Shown one piece after another: positions 16,661-25,034 of a stretch of DNA of 64,000 nucleotides. The translations under genes were made by a program, and so were the position numbers. Origin of the DNA: Macrococcus armenti (GTDB lineage Bacteria; Bacillota; Bacilli; Staphylococcales; Staphylococcaceae). The DNA is taken from positions 806,001 through 870,000 of the forward strand of contig NZ_CP083608.1 of the NCBI RefSeq assembly GCF_020097135.1. The letters run 5' to 3'. The notes under the pieces were generated by a model. It worked only from the letters and a program-made list of their open reading frames with translations, did no database searches and had not been told where the DNA came from. Each line of letters begins with the position of its first letter. The stretch's first letter is position 1.

Positions 16661-17555
16661 GTTTAAGGCGAACTGCGATATCTGGTCGATCTGTAACGAT
16701 AGTATGGGCACCATTCTTTAACAGTTGTTTCATCTGGTCAATACTGTTAATAACCCAGTAGCCTGGTGCTACATTTTGTTTTTGAAGCCATTGAATGAAC
16801 TTTTGTGTATCGAGTGCAATACCGTTAAATTGCACAGGTATTTGAAATGTATCAGCATCAATACGTATAAAATTCCCGTATCCTGACTGGAACATTAAAA
16901 ATGTTTTCGCAACTTCACCCTGACCGGCACCATATGCAACTTTTGCATCACATCTGTTTCTAAAGCGTTTGATCTGAGCATCATAGAAACTTGTGATAAC
17001 AACACGGTCAAATGCGTCACAGTATTTAATAACGTTATAGAGCGCTTCAATTACGTAGCGACCTGCATGCGTGTCTGGTGCATCCTTAATATCGATATTA
17101 ATGCGCATTTCAGGGAATGCATTAATGAGTTCGTGTAACGTCACGACTTTACAGTCTGCGTGATGACGATAAGGGAATGCACCGTTTAAATCTTTAAATT
17201 GGAACCCGAAATCAAGTTGTTTTAATTCATTTAATGTATGATCAAATACAAGACCGGAACCATTACTTACACGGTCAACAGTTTCATCATGTAACACAAC
17301 GACTTGATGATCTTTCGTTAAGCGTATATCAATTTCGAAACCGTCAACACCGAGTGCATGAGCATTGTTAAATGCGGCCATCGTATGTTCAGGGCGTAAG
17401 TATAAGCCACCACGATGTGCAAATATGTATGGCGCGCGTCCGTTGAAGAACGGTTTAACCGACTTTGCTTCCGGTATTGATTTTCTTTTTGCAAGCGTTG
17501 TTGTAATAGCATATGCTGCACTTACGGCAATAACTGATTTTATATATTTATTCAC
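16653..17555 (-). CDS. Glycerophosphodiester phosphodiesterase family protein
   Basis: GDPD-fold hydrolase of 300 residues with an N-terminal membrane or signal segment (about 4-20). The catalytic signature is AHRGG...PEHT, with EIDIRLTKD and VVLHDE supplying metal ligands; IDIKD follows later. Expected reaction: cleavage of glycerophosphodiesters or teichoic-acid-like substrates to glycerol phosphate at the outer membrane face. The GTG start at 17555 is supported by GGAGG 7 nt upstream. It is convergent with the ylbF operon and divergent from ylbG. Confidence 0.88.
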   Translation of the reverse strand: MNKYIKSVIAVSAAYAITTTLAKRKSIPEAKSVKPFFNGRAPYIFAHRGGLYLRPEHTMAAFNNAHALGVDGFEIDIRLTKDHQVVVLHDETVDRVSNGSGLVFDHTLNELKQLDFGFQFKDLNGAFPYRHHADCKVVTLHELINAFPEMRINIDIKDAPDTHAGRYVIEALYNVIKYCDAFDRVVITSFYDAQIKRFRNRCDAKVAYGAGQGEVAKTFLMFQSGYGNFIRIDADTFQIPVQFNGIALDTQKFIQWLQKQNVAPGYWVINSIDQMKQLLKNGAHTIVTDRPDIAVRLKQQ

Positions 17556-17642
17556 GTTAAATCCTCCGTTAATATTTGATAATTTAATTTTATCAGAACT
17601 AATGGTACTATAAAAGAAATGAAAAACGAGAGGAACATGGTA

Positions 17643-17888
17643 ATGACATTAGTGGATCGTACGCAATTAATTGTATATATAAAAAGTCCGAAGCACGAAA
17701 GACAAATTCGTAAATTCGGACACATTACATATATTAACCGCAATGAAAAATGGTTATCACTTTATATTAATACAGATAAACTTGAATGGACGATAACGCA
17801 ACTTGAAAAACTTAAGTTTGTGACTAACGTTATCGGATCAAATTATAAGGAACTCAAAACGGATTACGCTAATACATTGGTGGAATAA
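17643..17888 (+). CDS. ylbG: YlbG family protein (DUF2129)
   Basis: An 81-residue cytosolic protein of the YlbG family, function unknown; in Bacillus it lies between ylbF and rsmD as here. Typical segments are LIVYIKSPKHERQIRKFG and a central WLSLYIN strand. Of three in-frame ATG codons, 17643 sits 8 nt after GAGAGGA, a better spacing than 17637. Its 3' end overlaps the convergent unknown gene by 20 nt. Confidence 0.83.
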   Translation: MTLVDRTQLIVYIKSPKHERQIRKFGHITYINRNEKWLSLYINTDKLEWTITQLEKLKFVTNVIGSNYKELKTDYANTLVE

Positions 17889-18255
17889 TGCGCTGCAAGC
17901 GAAGCACACCCGTTAAGTACTGATAATAAAGCTCATCTTCATAAAAGTGCTGTTTACTTTTAATTTCGTGTTCTTTTATATCAATACCATATGTTTCTGC
18001 CCATCCTTTTAATAATTCATACTTTTTACTTGGACCATTATATGGGTACTTGATACATTCAAAAATGCTGTACATTGCCTGAAATTTATCATTTGCAGGT
18101 TGCATAATTAATATACATGAAGTTTTTGGCTCAGTTTCAAGTGTAGTATGCAGAAACAATAAACAATGGATACGTTCATGGTTGTATTTCATGAGTTGTT
18201 CAAATTCAAACAGGTCACTTAAGCCAGACCCGAGTGGAATAAATGTTTGTTTCAT
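17869..18255 (-). CDS. Conserved hypothetical protein
   Basis: A 128-residue cytosolic protein that I cannot assign. It starts MKQTFIPLGSGLSDLFEFEQ, has a hydrophobic core strand HCLLFLHT and SCILIMQPA, and a C-terminal YYQYLTGVLRLQRIIPP. No catalytic motif is evident. The ATG at 18255 is supported by AAGGAG about 7 nt upstream; upstream in-frame codons have no ribosome site. It converges on ylbG with a 20-nt overlap of coding sequence and is divergent from rsmD. A similar gene of unknown function is, from memory, found near rsmD in other staphylococci. Confidence 0.7.
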   Translation of the reverse strand: MKQTFIPLGSGLSDLFEFEQLMKYNHERIHCLLFLHTTLETEPKTSCILIMQPANDKFQAMYSIFECIKYPYNGPSKKYELLKGWAETYGIDIKEHEIKSKQHFYEDELYYQYLTGVLRLQRIIPPMY

Positions 18256-18326
18256 AATTTGCTCCTTTATAAATGTTAATAAAATCATTATACTAAATAA
18301 TTGTGAAATAGAATATGGAGGTTTTT

Positions 18327-19367
<1,041 letters not shown>

Positions 19368-19390
<23 letters not shown>

Positions 19391-20453
19391 GCGTATTAAA
19401 ATCTGTCCGTTCGCAGTCTGATATTAAATTATAAATTTCAGTCGCTTTCGTTTCGAGCGCAAAATAATGATGATTGTCCCGGTTTACATTCGTGATAACA
19501 GGTACAGAACATTTTTGTTTGATGGCTTTTAAATATTGACGTCCGTTCTCGTTCATTGCAAGAATACGCAGTGCATTTATTTCTGGGTGCTTATCCATTT
19601 CTGTAATATTAAGTAGTACGTAGCTTAAAAGTCGTCTTATGCGTGCTTTTGAGTAACGTTTCGTGCTTAATAGTTCAATATAATGGTCGTAACACTGTGC
19701 ATCATGTATATATTTTTTTAATCTGTATTCAAGGCCTTCGTACATCGTATAAATTTGTTTCAGCTCATCTATATCCTTTTGAATGACTGCATATTTAATC
19801 AGTAAAAATAGACGATTCTTATTTAAAGTGTTTGCGATGAATTCAGCAGAGGTAGCTGGTATTGCATGGTGATATGTACTATTCTCTTCATGAGCACGTC
19901 TAATCGCGGTGGCGCTGGATATTGTTCCACTTAAATGTTCATCCCGATAATCGTTATTAATTCTTTCAATCGGCAGCATGTCAATTTCAGGATAGATACG
20001 TTCGGCTTGTCTGATGTACTGTACAGCAAGGATATCATTACTTTTTAAATTTGTATCCATTAAAGCAGCATATCCGGCATCCGATCTATTTAATGTTTTA
20101 TTATTAATCTGCTGTGCTGTTATTTGTAATTGAGAGAGATTACTCTGTTCACTGCCGAATGATAATATGTCTGCATTAAGTAGTTTTGCAACTGTAATAC
20201 CACCATATGCAAAATCATCAGCAAAACTCAGTGCATAAAATTGTGGCAGTTCAACGACGAGGTCACAATGCGCAATTGCCATTTGCGCACGCTGGAACTT
20301 GCTCACAAATGCCGGTTCACCGCGTTGTGTAAACTGCCCACTCATTATAGCGATGATGAGATGGTCAGGAAATTTTTCTTTTATTTTTTTTATTTGATAT
20401 AAATGTCCGTTATGAAATGGATTATATTCTGCAATGATCGCAATAGCCTTCAC
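19368..20453 (-). CDS. tmcAL: tRNA(Met) cytidine acetate ligase TmcAL
   Basis: Activates acetate with ATP and forms N4-acetylcytidine at the wobble position of elongator tRNA(Met). It has 361 residues with the nucleotidyltransferase-like N-terminus IIAEYNPFHNGHLYQI, then SGQFTQRGEPAFVSKFQRA and a later SSATAIR block. This is the ylbM gene of Bacillus and keeps the same position between coaD and the DUF177 gene. Confidence 0.92.
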
Positions 20454-20489
20454 TAGTATTTCCCCTTATAAGCGTATATAATTACATTG

Positions 20490-20507
20490 TAACAGATATA
20501 TCTGTTA
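20490..20507. promoter_or_regulatory. Perfect 18-bp palindrome upstream of yceD
   Basis: TAACAGATATATCTGTTA is perfectly self-complementary. It ends 10 bp before the -35 of the yceD-rpmF promoter and lies about 37 bp upstream of tmcAL, so it could be an operator for either gene. I do not recognise a regulator for it. Confidence 0.4.
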
Positions 20508-20517
20508 AGAAAATATC

Positions 20518-20547
20518 TTGACAAAGTATACGAATAAAGTGTAGAAT
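20518..20547 (+). promoter_or_regulatory. Sigma-A promoter of yceD-rpmF
   Basis: Perfect -35 TTGACA (20518-20523), 18-bp spacer and -10 TAGAAT (20542-20547). The consensus strength suits a ribosomal protein operon. Confidence 0.7.
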
Positions 20548-20577
20548 AAATTTTGTGTTTGTAAGAGGTGAAACCAT

Positions 20578-21090
20578 ATGAAATGGTCATTAACTGAACT
20601 AAGAAAGCATCGTGATAATGCTTTGTCAGTTGATTCAGAAATCAACTTAAATGAATTAATCAAAAGTCTGGACTTAGTCGATTTATCTCCAATTCGTGTT
20701 GAAGGTAAGCTGACACCAAAGTCTGATGAAGTTATCGCAGACTTACATCTGACAGGTCATTACGTTATGACTTGTGCGAGATCTCTCGAAGATGTAATCG
20801 TTCCGTTTGATATCCAATCGATAGAATATTTTGATGATAGTGAATTTGAAGTTGACTATGAAGATAACAGACATCCATTAGAGAATGGTGTGATTGACCT
20901 TAAACCTGTTATCCAGGAATTAGTCGTACTCAACAAGCCTGCACGTGTGGTAAAGGATAATGTTGAACTGACATCAATGAAAGGTAACGGTTGGGAAGTT
21001 ATTGATGAAAGTCAATTAGAAGAGGAATTACCTAAGGTTGATCCTAGGTTAGCGAAACTTCAAGCTTTAAAAGACAGTATGTCTGAATAA
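20578..21090 (+). CDS. YceD family protein (DUF177)
   Basis: A 170-residue acidic protein of the DUF177/YceD family, almost always found directly before rpmF. In plants and E. coli members have been linked to 23S rRNA accumulation. The conserved motif CARSLEDV is present, as is the acidic middle segment EYFDDSEFEVDYEDN. AGAGGTGA precedes the ATG. It lies 22 nt upstream of rpmF and shares its promoter. Confidence 0.88.
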   Translation: MKWSLTELRKHRDNALSVDSEINLNELIKSLDLVDLSPIRVEGKLTPKSDEVIADLHLTGHYVMTCARSLEDVIVPFDIQSIEYFDDSEFEVDYEDNRHPLENGVIDLKPVIQELVVLNKPARVVKDNVELTSMKGNGWEVIDESQLEEELPKVDPRLAKLQALKDSMSE

Positions 21091-21112
21091 TAAGTGATAG
21101 GAGGCAAAAACA

Positions 21113-21286
21113 ATGGCAGTTCCATTTAGAAGAACATCTAAAACAGCAAAAAGAAAACGTCGTACACACTTCAAATTATCAGTGCCTGGTATGGTAGCAT
21201 GTCCATCATGTGGAGAAATGAAGTTATCTCACCGCGTATGTCCAGCATGTGGATCATACAATGGTAAAGAAGTAGTTTCTAAATAA
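21113..21286 (+). CDS. rpmF: 50S ribosomal protein L32
   Basis: Zinc-ribbon form of L32, 57 residues. The N-terminus [17 protein letters not shown] is the rRNA-binding basic tail, and four cysteines in CPSCG and CPACG form the zinc site (the C+ form of L32). A strong TAGGAGG ribosome site lies upstream. Second gene of the yceD-rpmF operon, followed by a terminator. Confidence 0.97.
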   Translation: MAVPFRRTSKTAKRKRRTHFKLSVPGMVACPSCGEMKLSHRVCPACGSYNGKEVVSK

Positions 21287-21316
21287 TAATTATAGTCATC
21301 GTCTTGACTATTGCTG

Positions 21317-21358
21317 AAGCGTTAAGTTTTGATTGTCAAAACTTAACGCTTTTTTATT
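21317..21358 (+). terminator. Intrinsic terminator after rpmF
   Basis: A stem of about 16 bp (21317-21332 with 21336-21351) with a 3-nt loop is followed by a T run. It ends the rpmF transcript. Confidence 0.88.
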
Positions 21359-21381
21359 TTGCTTTTTTTCAAGCCGTTAAA

Positions 21382-21410
21382 TTGTGTTTTATGAATATAA
21401 ACTTTATACT
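21382..21410 (+). promoter_or_regulatory. Candidate promoter of bshC
   Basis: -35 TTGTGT (21382-21387), 17-bp spacer and -10 TATACT (21405-21410), 33 bp before the start codon. Confidence 0.5.
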
Positions 21411-21442
21411 GAATATTGATTATATGTGAGGTGTGAATAACT

Positions 21443-23029
21443 GTGAAACAATATAAAAAAATAGAAGACGGCAAAGGATCATTTATTGACCGTTTAATAC
21501 ATACAGAAGACTTTAAACCGTTCTATCATTATGTGCTGAATGAATCAGGATTCAAAGAGAGAAATGAGGTCGCTCGCAACGGTTTAGAAAGTCAGTTAGG
21601 AGATGTTATTCAGTCATATATTGGTGATGACATTTCAGATGCGCAGCAAAACAATATTGAAGCTTTAAAATCAGGGCATCAAGTTGTTGTTGGGGGTCAG
21701 CAGGCAGGCTTATTTGTAAGTCCGCTATATACCATTCATAAGATTATTTCAATTATCGTGATGGCGAAAGAGCAATCAATAAAACTTAATAAGCTAGTCA
21801 TTCCAGTGTTCTGGATAGCTGGTGAAGACCATGACTTTGATGAAGTTAATCATGCGAATGTATATGATGAAAACAGCATTATACATCGCGTGAAATATTA
21901 TTCAAAGCAGGAAGTAACCGATTCTGTTTCGAATGTTCAAATTGATCGAGATGCATATATGACTGCGCTTAATAAAATGTTTACACTGCTCGGTGAAACA
22001 GAACATACGAAAGTAATATATCAGAAGCTGCGCGATATTCCGGGTTACTGGACGGAACACTTTAAATCCATACTTCAGACGTTATTTAAATCACATGGAG
22101 TCTTATTTATTGATAGTCAGTATAAGCCGCTCCGTGCATTAGAGCGACATATATTAAAGTGGCAGTTTGAACATCATGAAGCAATAGATGCGGCTTTTCG
22201 TAATGGACAGAATGCATTTGAACAATTAACTTCAGAACGACAAATAATTACAGATACGAATGTACATTTATTTTTACAATATGATGGCATGCGTCAGCTG
22301 TTAAAGTTTGATGGTAACGAATATATATTGCCGAAATCAGGCGTTGCTTTAAGCAAGGAAGAAGTGCTTGCAATTATAAAACATGAACCAGAGCGTATAT
22401 CAAACAATGTCGTAACGCGTCCGTTAATGCAGGAAAGTGTATTTAATACTTTAGCATTTATCGGTGGCCCTTCAGAAATAAAATATTGGGGAGAATTAAC
22501 ACAAGTTTTTGAATACGCCCAAATAAAAATGCCGTTAGTAGTACCCCGTATGCGCATAACATATATGACGCAGGAGCTTGAGAAAATTATTACACGCTAC
22601 GACATCTCACTTGAAGGATTATTCGCAAACGGCATTGATGAATATGTTGATACATTTTTAAAAACGAAAGAAAACTATATGGTCGAACAGGAAATACGTG
22701 CGATAGAAACGCAACTTGAAGCGTCATATGAATCATTAATACAATCGGGTGATAGTGCTTTAGCACATATTGCAAAATCGAATGTAGCGCATCATAAAGT
22801 ACAGTTTGATTATATGCTTGAAGCATACCGTAAAGAAATAAAAAGAAAGTATACAACTGAGCTCAAACATTTTACAAAAATTAAAAACGAACTCAATCCA
22901 GATGGTCTGCAGGAACGTGTTATGCATCCGGTACAAATAATGAACCGATACGGCATCCATATATTTGATGATGTATTGAATGCGTTTGACCAATATCAAT
23001 ATGAACATATTATTCTATTAAGTAACTAA
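21443..23029 (+). CDS. bshC: Bacillithiol biosynthesis cysteine-adding enzyme BshC
   Basis: Adds cysteine to glucosaminyl-malate in the last step of bacillithiol synthesis, the low-molecular-weight thiol of Firmicutes. At 528 residues it is the normal length. Recognisable blocks are VVVGGQQAGLFVSPLYT with the nucleotide-binding-like HKI following, VFWIAGEDHDFDEVNH, and a long C-terminal coiled coil. The start is GTG with GTGAGGTG upstream. Its place next to mraZ is as in Bacillus. Confidence 0.95.
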   Translation: MKQYKKIEDGKGSFIDRLIHTEDFKPFYHYVLNESGFKERNEVARNGLESQLGDVIQSYIGDDISDAQQNNIEALKSGHQVVVGGQQAGLFVSPLYTIHKIISIIVMAKEQSIKLNKLVIPVFWIAGEDHDFDEVNHANVYDENSIIHRVKYYSKQEVTDSVSNVQIDRDAYMTALNKMFTLLGETEHTKVIYQKLRDIPGYWTEHFKSILQTLFKSHGVLFIDSQYKPLRALERHILKWQFEHHEAIDAAFRNGQNAFEQLTSERQIITDTNVHLFLQYDGMRQLLKFDGNEYILPKSGVALSKEEVLAIIKHEPERISNNVVTRPLMQESVFNTLAFIGGPSEIKYWGELTQVFEYAQIKMPLVVPRMRITYMTQELEKIITRYDISLEGLFANGIDEYVDTFLKTKENYMVEQEIRAIETQLEASYESLIQSGDSALAHIAKSNVAHHKVQFDYMLEAYRKEIKRKYTTELKHFTKIKNELNPDGLQERVMHPVQIMNRYGIHIFDDVLNAFDQYQYEHIILLSN

Positions 23030-23077
23030 CAAAAGAACCACAACAGAAGTTATTCTGTTGTGGTTCTTTTGTTAGTT
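23024..23077 (+). terminator. Very strong terminator after bshC
   Basis: A perfect 25-bp stem (23024-23048 with 23053-23077) with loop GTTA contains the bshC stop codon and a TTTT run inside its 3' arm. It isolates the division cluster from bshC. Confidence 0.8.
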
Positions 23078-23083
23078 TATCCA

Positions 23084-23145
23084 ATGTCACCACTTTATGC
23101 GCAATATTATCTATATTAATAAACATTCCCCCACATGTCACCACT
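23084..23145. repeat. 11-bp direct repeat upstream of mraZ, possible extra MraZ sites
   Basis: ATGTCACCACT occurs at 23084-23094 and 23135-23145, 51 bp apart. On the minus strand each copy begins AGTGGTGACAT. The second copy is followed on the minus strand by GTGGGGG, with the two GTGG tracts exactly 10 bp apart, the same pitch as the GTGG repeats at 23226-23249. Confidence 0.45.
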
Positions 23146-23217
23146 ATGTGAAAACATTGAAAATCTTGAATTCACTACTGTTTAAAAATACAAAATAAAA
23201 AGTTGTAAAAAGTTTTG

Positions 23218-23249
23218 TATAATTAGTGGAGGAAAGTGGGGTATTGTGG
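23218..23249 (+). promoter_or_regulatory. mraZ promoter -10 with MraZ-box operator
   Basis: A perfect -10 TATAAT (23218-23223) is followed by three GTGG repeats at 23226, 23236 and 23246, one DNA helical turn apart. MraZ of E. coli and Mycoplasma is known to bind short GTGG/TGGG-containing tandem repeats before its own gene. The repeats cover the expected transcription start, which suits autorepression. The -35 is weak and A-rich. Confidence 0.7.
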
Positions 23250-23279
23250 TAAATTATAGTTAAGGCGAGGTGAAACGGA

Positions 23280-23711
23280 ATGTTTATGGGTGAATTTCAG
23301 CATCAACTGGATGCAAAAGGACGAATGATTGTACCTGCTAAATTTCGCGAACAATTAACTGAACATTTCGTAATTACACGTGGCCTTGATAAATGTCTTT
23401 TCGGCTATACGCTGGATGAGTGGGCAATCATTGAGGAGAAATTAAAAGCATTACCACTCACAAAAAAAGACGCTAGAAAATTTATGCGTATGTTTTTCTC
23501 AGGTGCTGTTGAAGTTGAAGTTGATAAGCAAGGCCGAATTAATATTCCGAAACATTTAATGGAGTATGCGGGCTTATCGAAAGAAGCAACAGTTGTCGGT
23601 GTTTCGAGTCGCATTGAAATTTGGGATCGTGCACAGTGGCAGCAGTTTTATGAAGCAACAGAAGATGAATTTGAGACTATCGCTGAAGATTTAATTGATT
23701 TTGATTTATAG
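23280..23711 (+). CDS. mraZ: Transcriptional regulator MraZ
   Basis: AbrB-like DNA-binding protein that forms rings and controls the division and wall (dcw) operon, often acting on its own promoter. The 143 residues contain two swapped-hairpin AbrB repeats: [14 protein letters not shown] near the start and [14 protein letters not shown] around residue 82. It heads the mraZ-rsmH-ftsL-pbp1-mraY-murD-divIB run, with GAGGTG upstream and 9 nt to rsmH. Confidence 0.96.
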   Translation: MFMGEFQHQLDAKGRMIVPAKFREQLTEHFVITRGLDKCLFGYTLDEWAIIEEKLKALPLTKKDARKFMRMFFSGAVEVEVDKQGRINIPKHLMEYAGLSKEATVVGVSSRIEIWDRAQWQQFYEATEDEFETIAEDLIDFDL

Positions 23712-23720
23712 GAGGATATT

Positions 23721-24653
23721 ATGTTCCATCATGTAACCGTATTATTAGAAGAAACAGTCGATCAGCTTAATATTAATCCAGATGGCATTTATGTTGACTG
23801 TACGCTAGGTGGAGCAGGTCATAGTCTTTATCTTGTTCAGCAACTTAAAGGCGGAAGATTAATATCTATTGATCAGGATCAAACAGCAATTGACAACGCA
23901 CACATCATTTTGAAAGACCATTTAGATAAAGTTACCTTCGTAAAAGATAATTTTCGCAATTTATTTTCTATTTTAAGTAAATTAAATATTGCAAAAGTTG
24001 ACGGAGTTTTATACGATTTAGGTGTATCAAGTCCTCAGCTCGATATTGGTGAACGTGGTTTTAGTTATCATCAAGAAGCAAAACTTGATATGCGTATGGA
24101 TCAATCTCAACCACTTTCAGCATATGAGGTAGTTAATGAATGGCCATACGAGAAACTTGTATCAATATTCTTTCGATATGGTGAAGAGAAGTTTTCTAAA
24201 CAAATAGCACGAAAAATTGAGGCAGAACGTGAAGTGAAGCCGATTGAAACAACGACAGAATTAGTAGAGATTATTAAATCAGCAATACCGGCACCTGCAA
24301 GGAGAACTGGTGGTCATCCCGCTAAACGTGTTTTCCAGGCAATACGTATTGCTGTAAATGACGAACTCGGTGCCTTTGAAACATCAATTGAGCAAGCAAT
24401 CGATTGTGTCAAACCAGGTGGACGTATTTCAGTGATTACATTCCATTCACTTGAAGATCGTTTATGTAAACAAGTGTTCCAAGAATATAGTAAAGGTCCG
24501 GAAATTCCTCGTGGCCTTCCTGTTGTCCCTCCTGAGTATCAACCGAAACTTAAAAAAATTACAAGAAAACCAATCACATCATCAGAAGAGGAATTAAAAG
24601 AAAACAATCGAGCAAGAAGCGCTAAGCTAAGAGTAGTAGAAATTTTAAAATAA
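23721..24653 (+). CDS. rsmH: 16S rRNA (cytosine1402-N4)-methyltransferase RsmH
   Basis: Methylates C1402 in the ribosomal P site. It has 310 residues with motif [26 protein letters not shown] and the C-terminal [15 protein letters not shown], all RsmH signatures. TAGGAGGATATT precedes the ATG. Also known as mraW; the second gene of the dcw cluster. Confidence 0.97.
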   Translation: MFHHVTVLLEETVDQLNINPDGIYVDCTLGGAGHSLYLVQQLKGGRLISIDQDQTAIDNAHIILKDHLDKVTFVKDNFRNLFSILSKLNIAKVDGVLYDLGVSSPQLDIGERGFSYHQEAKLDMRMDQSQPLSAYEVVNEWPYEKLVSIFFRYGEEKFSKQIARKIEAEREVKPIETTTELVEIIKSAIPAPARRTGGHPAKRVFQAIRIAVNDELGAFETSIEQAIDCVKPGGRISVITFHSLEDRLCKQVFQEYSKGPEIPRGLPVVPPEYQPKLKKITRKPITSSEEELKENNRARSAKLRVVEILK

Positions 24654-24665
24654 AGAGGTGACAAC

Positions 24666-25034
24666 ATGGCAGTAGAGTATATTAATTCAAACTATTACAA
24701 TCAGGTCAATGAGCAAGTTAAAGTAAAATCGGTATCAAAAACTCATGTTGTTTCTCTTTCAAGATTAGAGAAATTTATTTACTTAACATTAGTGTCATTG
24801 ATTGCGTTTGTCAGCATCTATATGCTATCTTTGAAATACGATGCGTATCAAACGAATACACAAATTGCTGCAGTAGAAGGTGAAATAGTACATCAGCAAA
24901 GTGTGAATGGGGAATTAAATTCAGAAGTGATGAAGCAATCATCATATGAACGTGTCTACAGTAAAGCAAAATCTTACGGATTAAGCTTGAAAAACGATAA
25001 CGTAAAGGTAGTGCAGAATAATGTCACGAAGTAG
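24666..25034 (+). CDS. ftsL: Cell division protein FtsL
   Basis: Single-pass membrane protein of the divisome that pairs with DivIC and DivIB. Of 122 residues: a cytoplasmic N-terminus (about 1-36), one transmembrane helix (about 38-57, FIYLTLVSLIAFVSIYMLSL) and an extracellular coiled coil. Identified by fold and by position between rsmH and the PBP gene, as family sequence conservation is low. It overlaps pbp1 by 14 nt. Confidence 0.9.
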   Translation: MAVEYINSNYYNQVNEQVKVKSVSKTHVVSLSRLEKFIYLTLVSLIAFVSIYMLSLKYDAYQTNTQIAAVEGEIVHQQSVNGELNSEVMKQSSYERVYSKAKSYGLSLKNDNVKVVQNNVTK

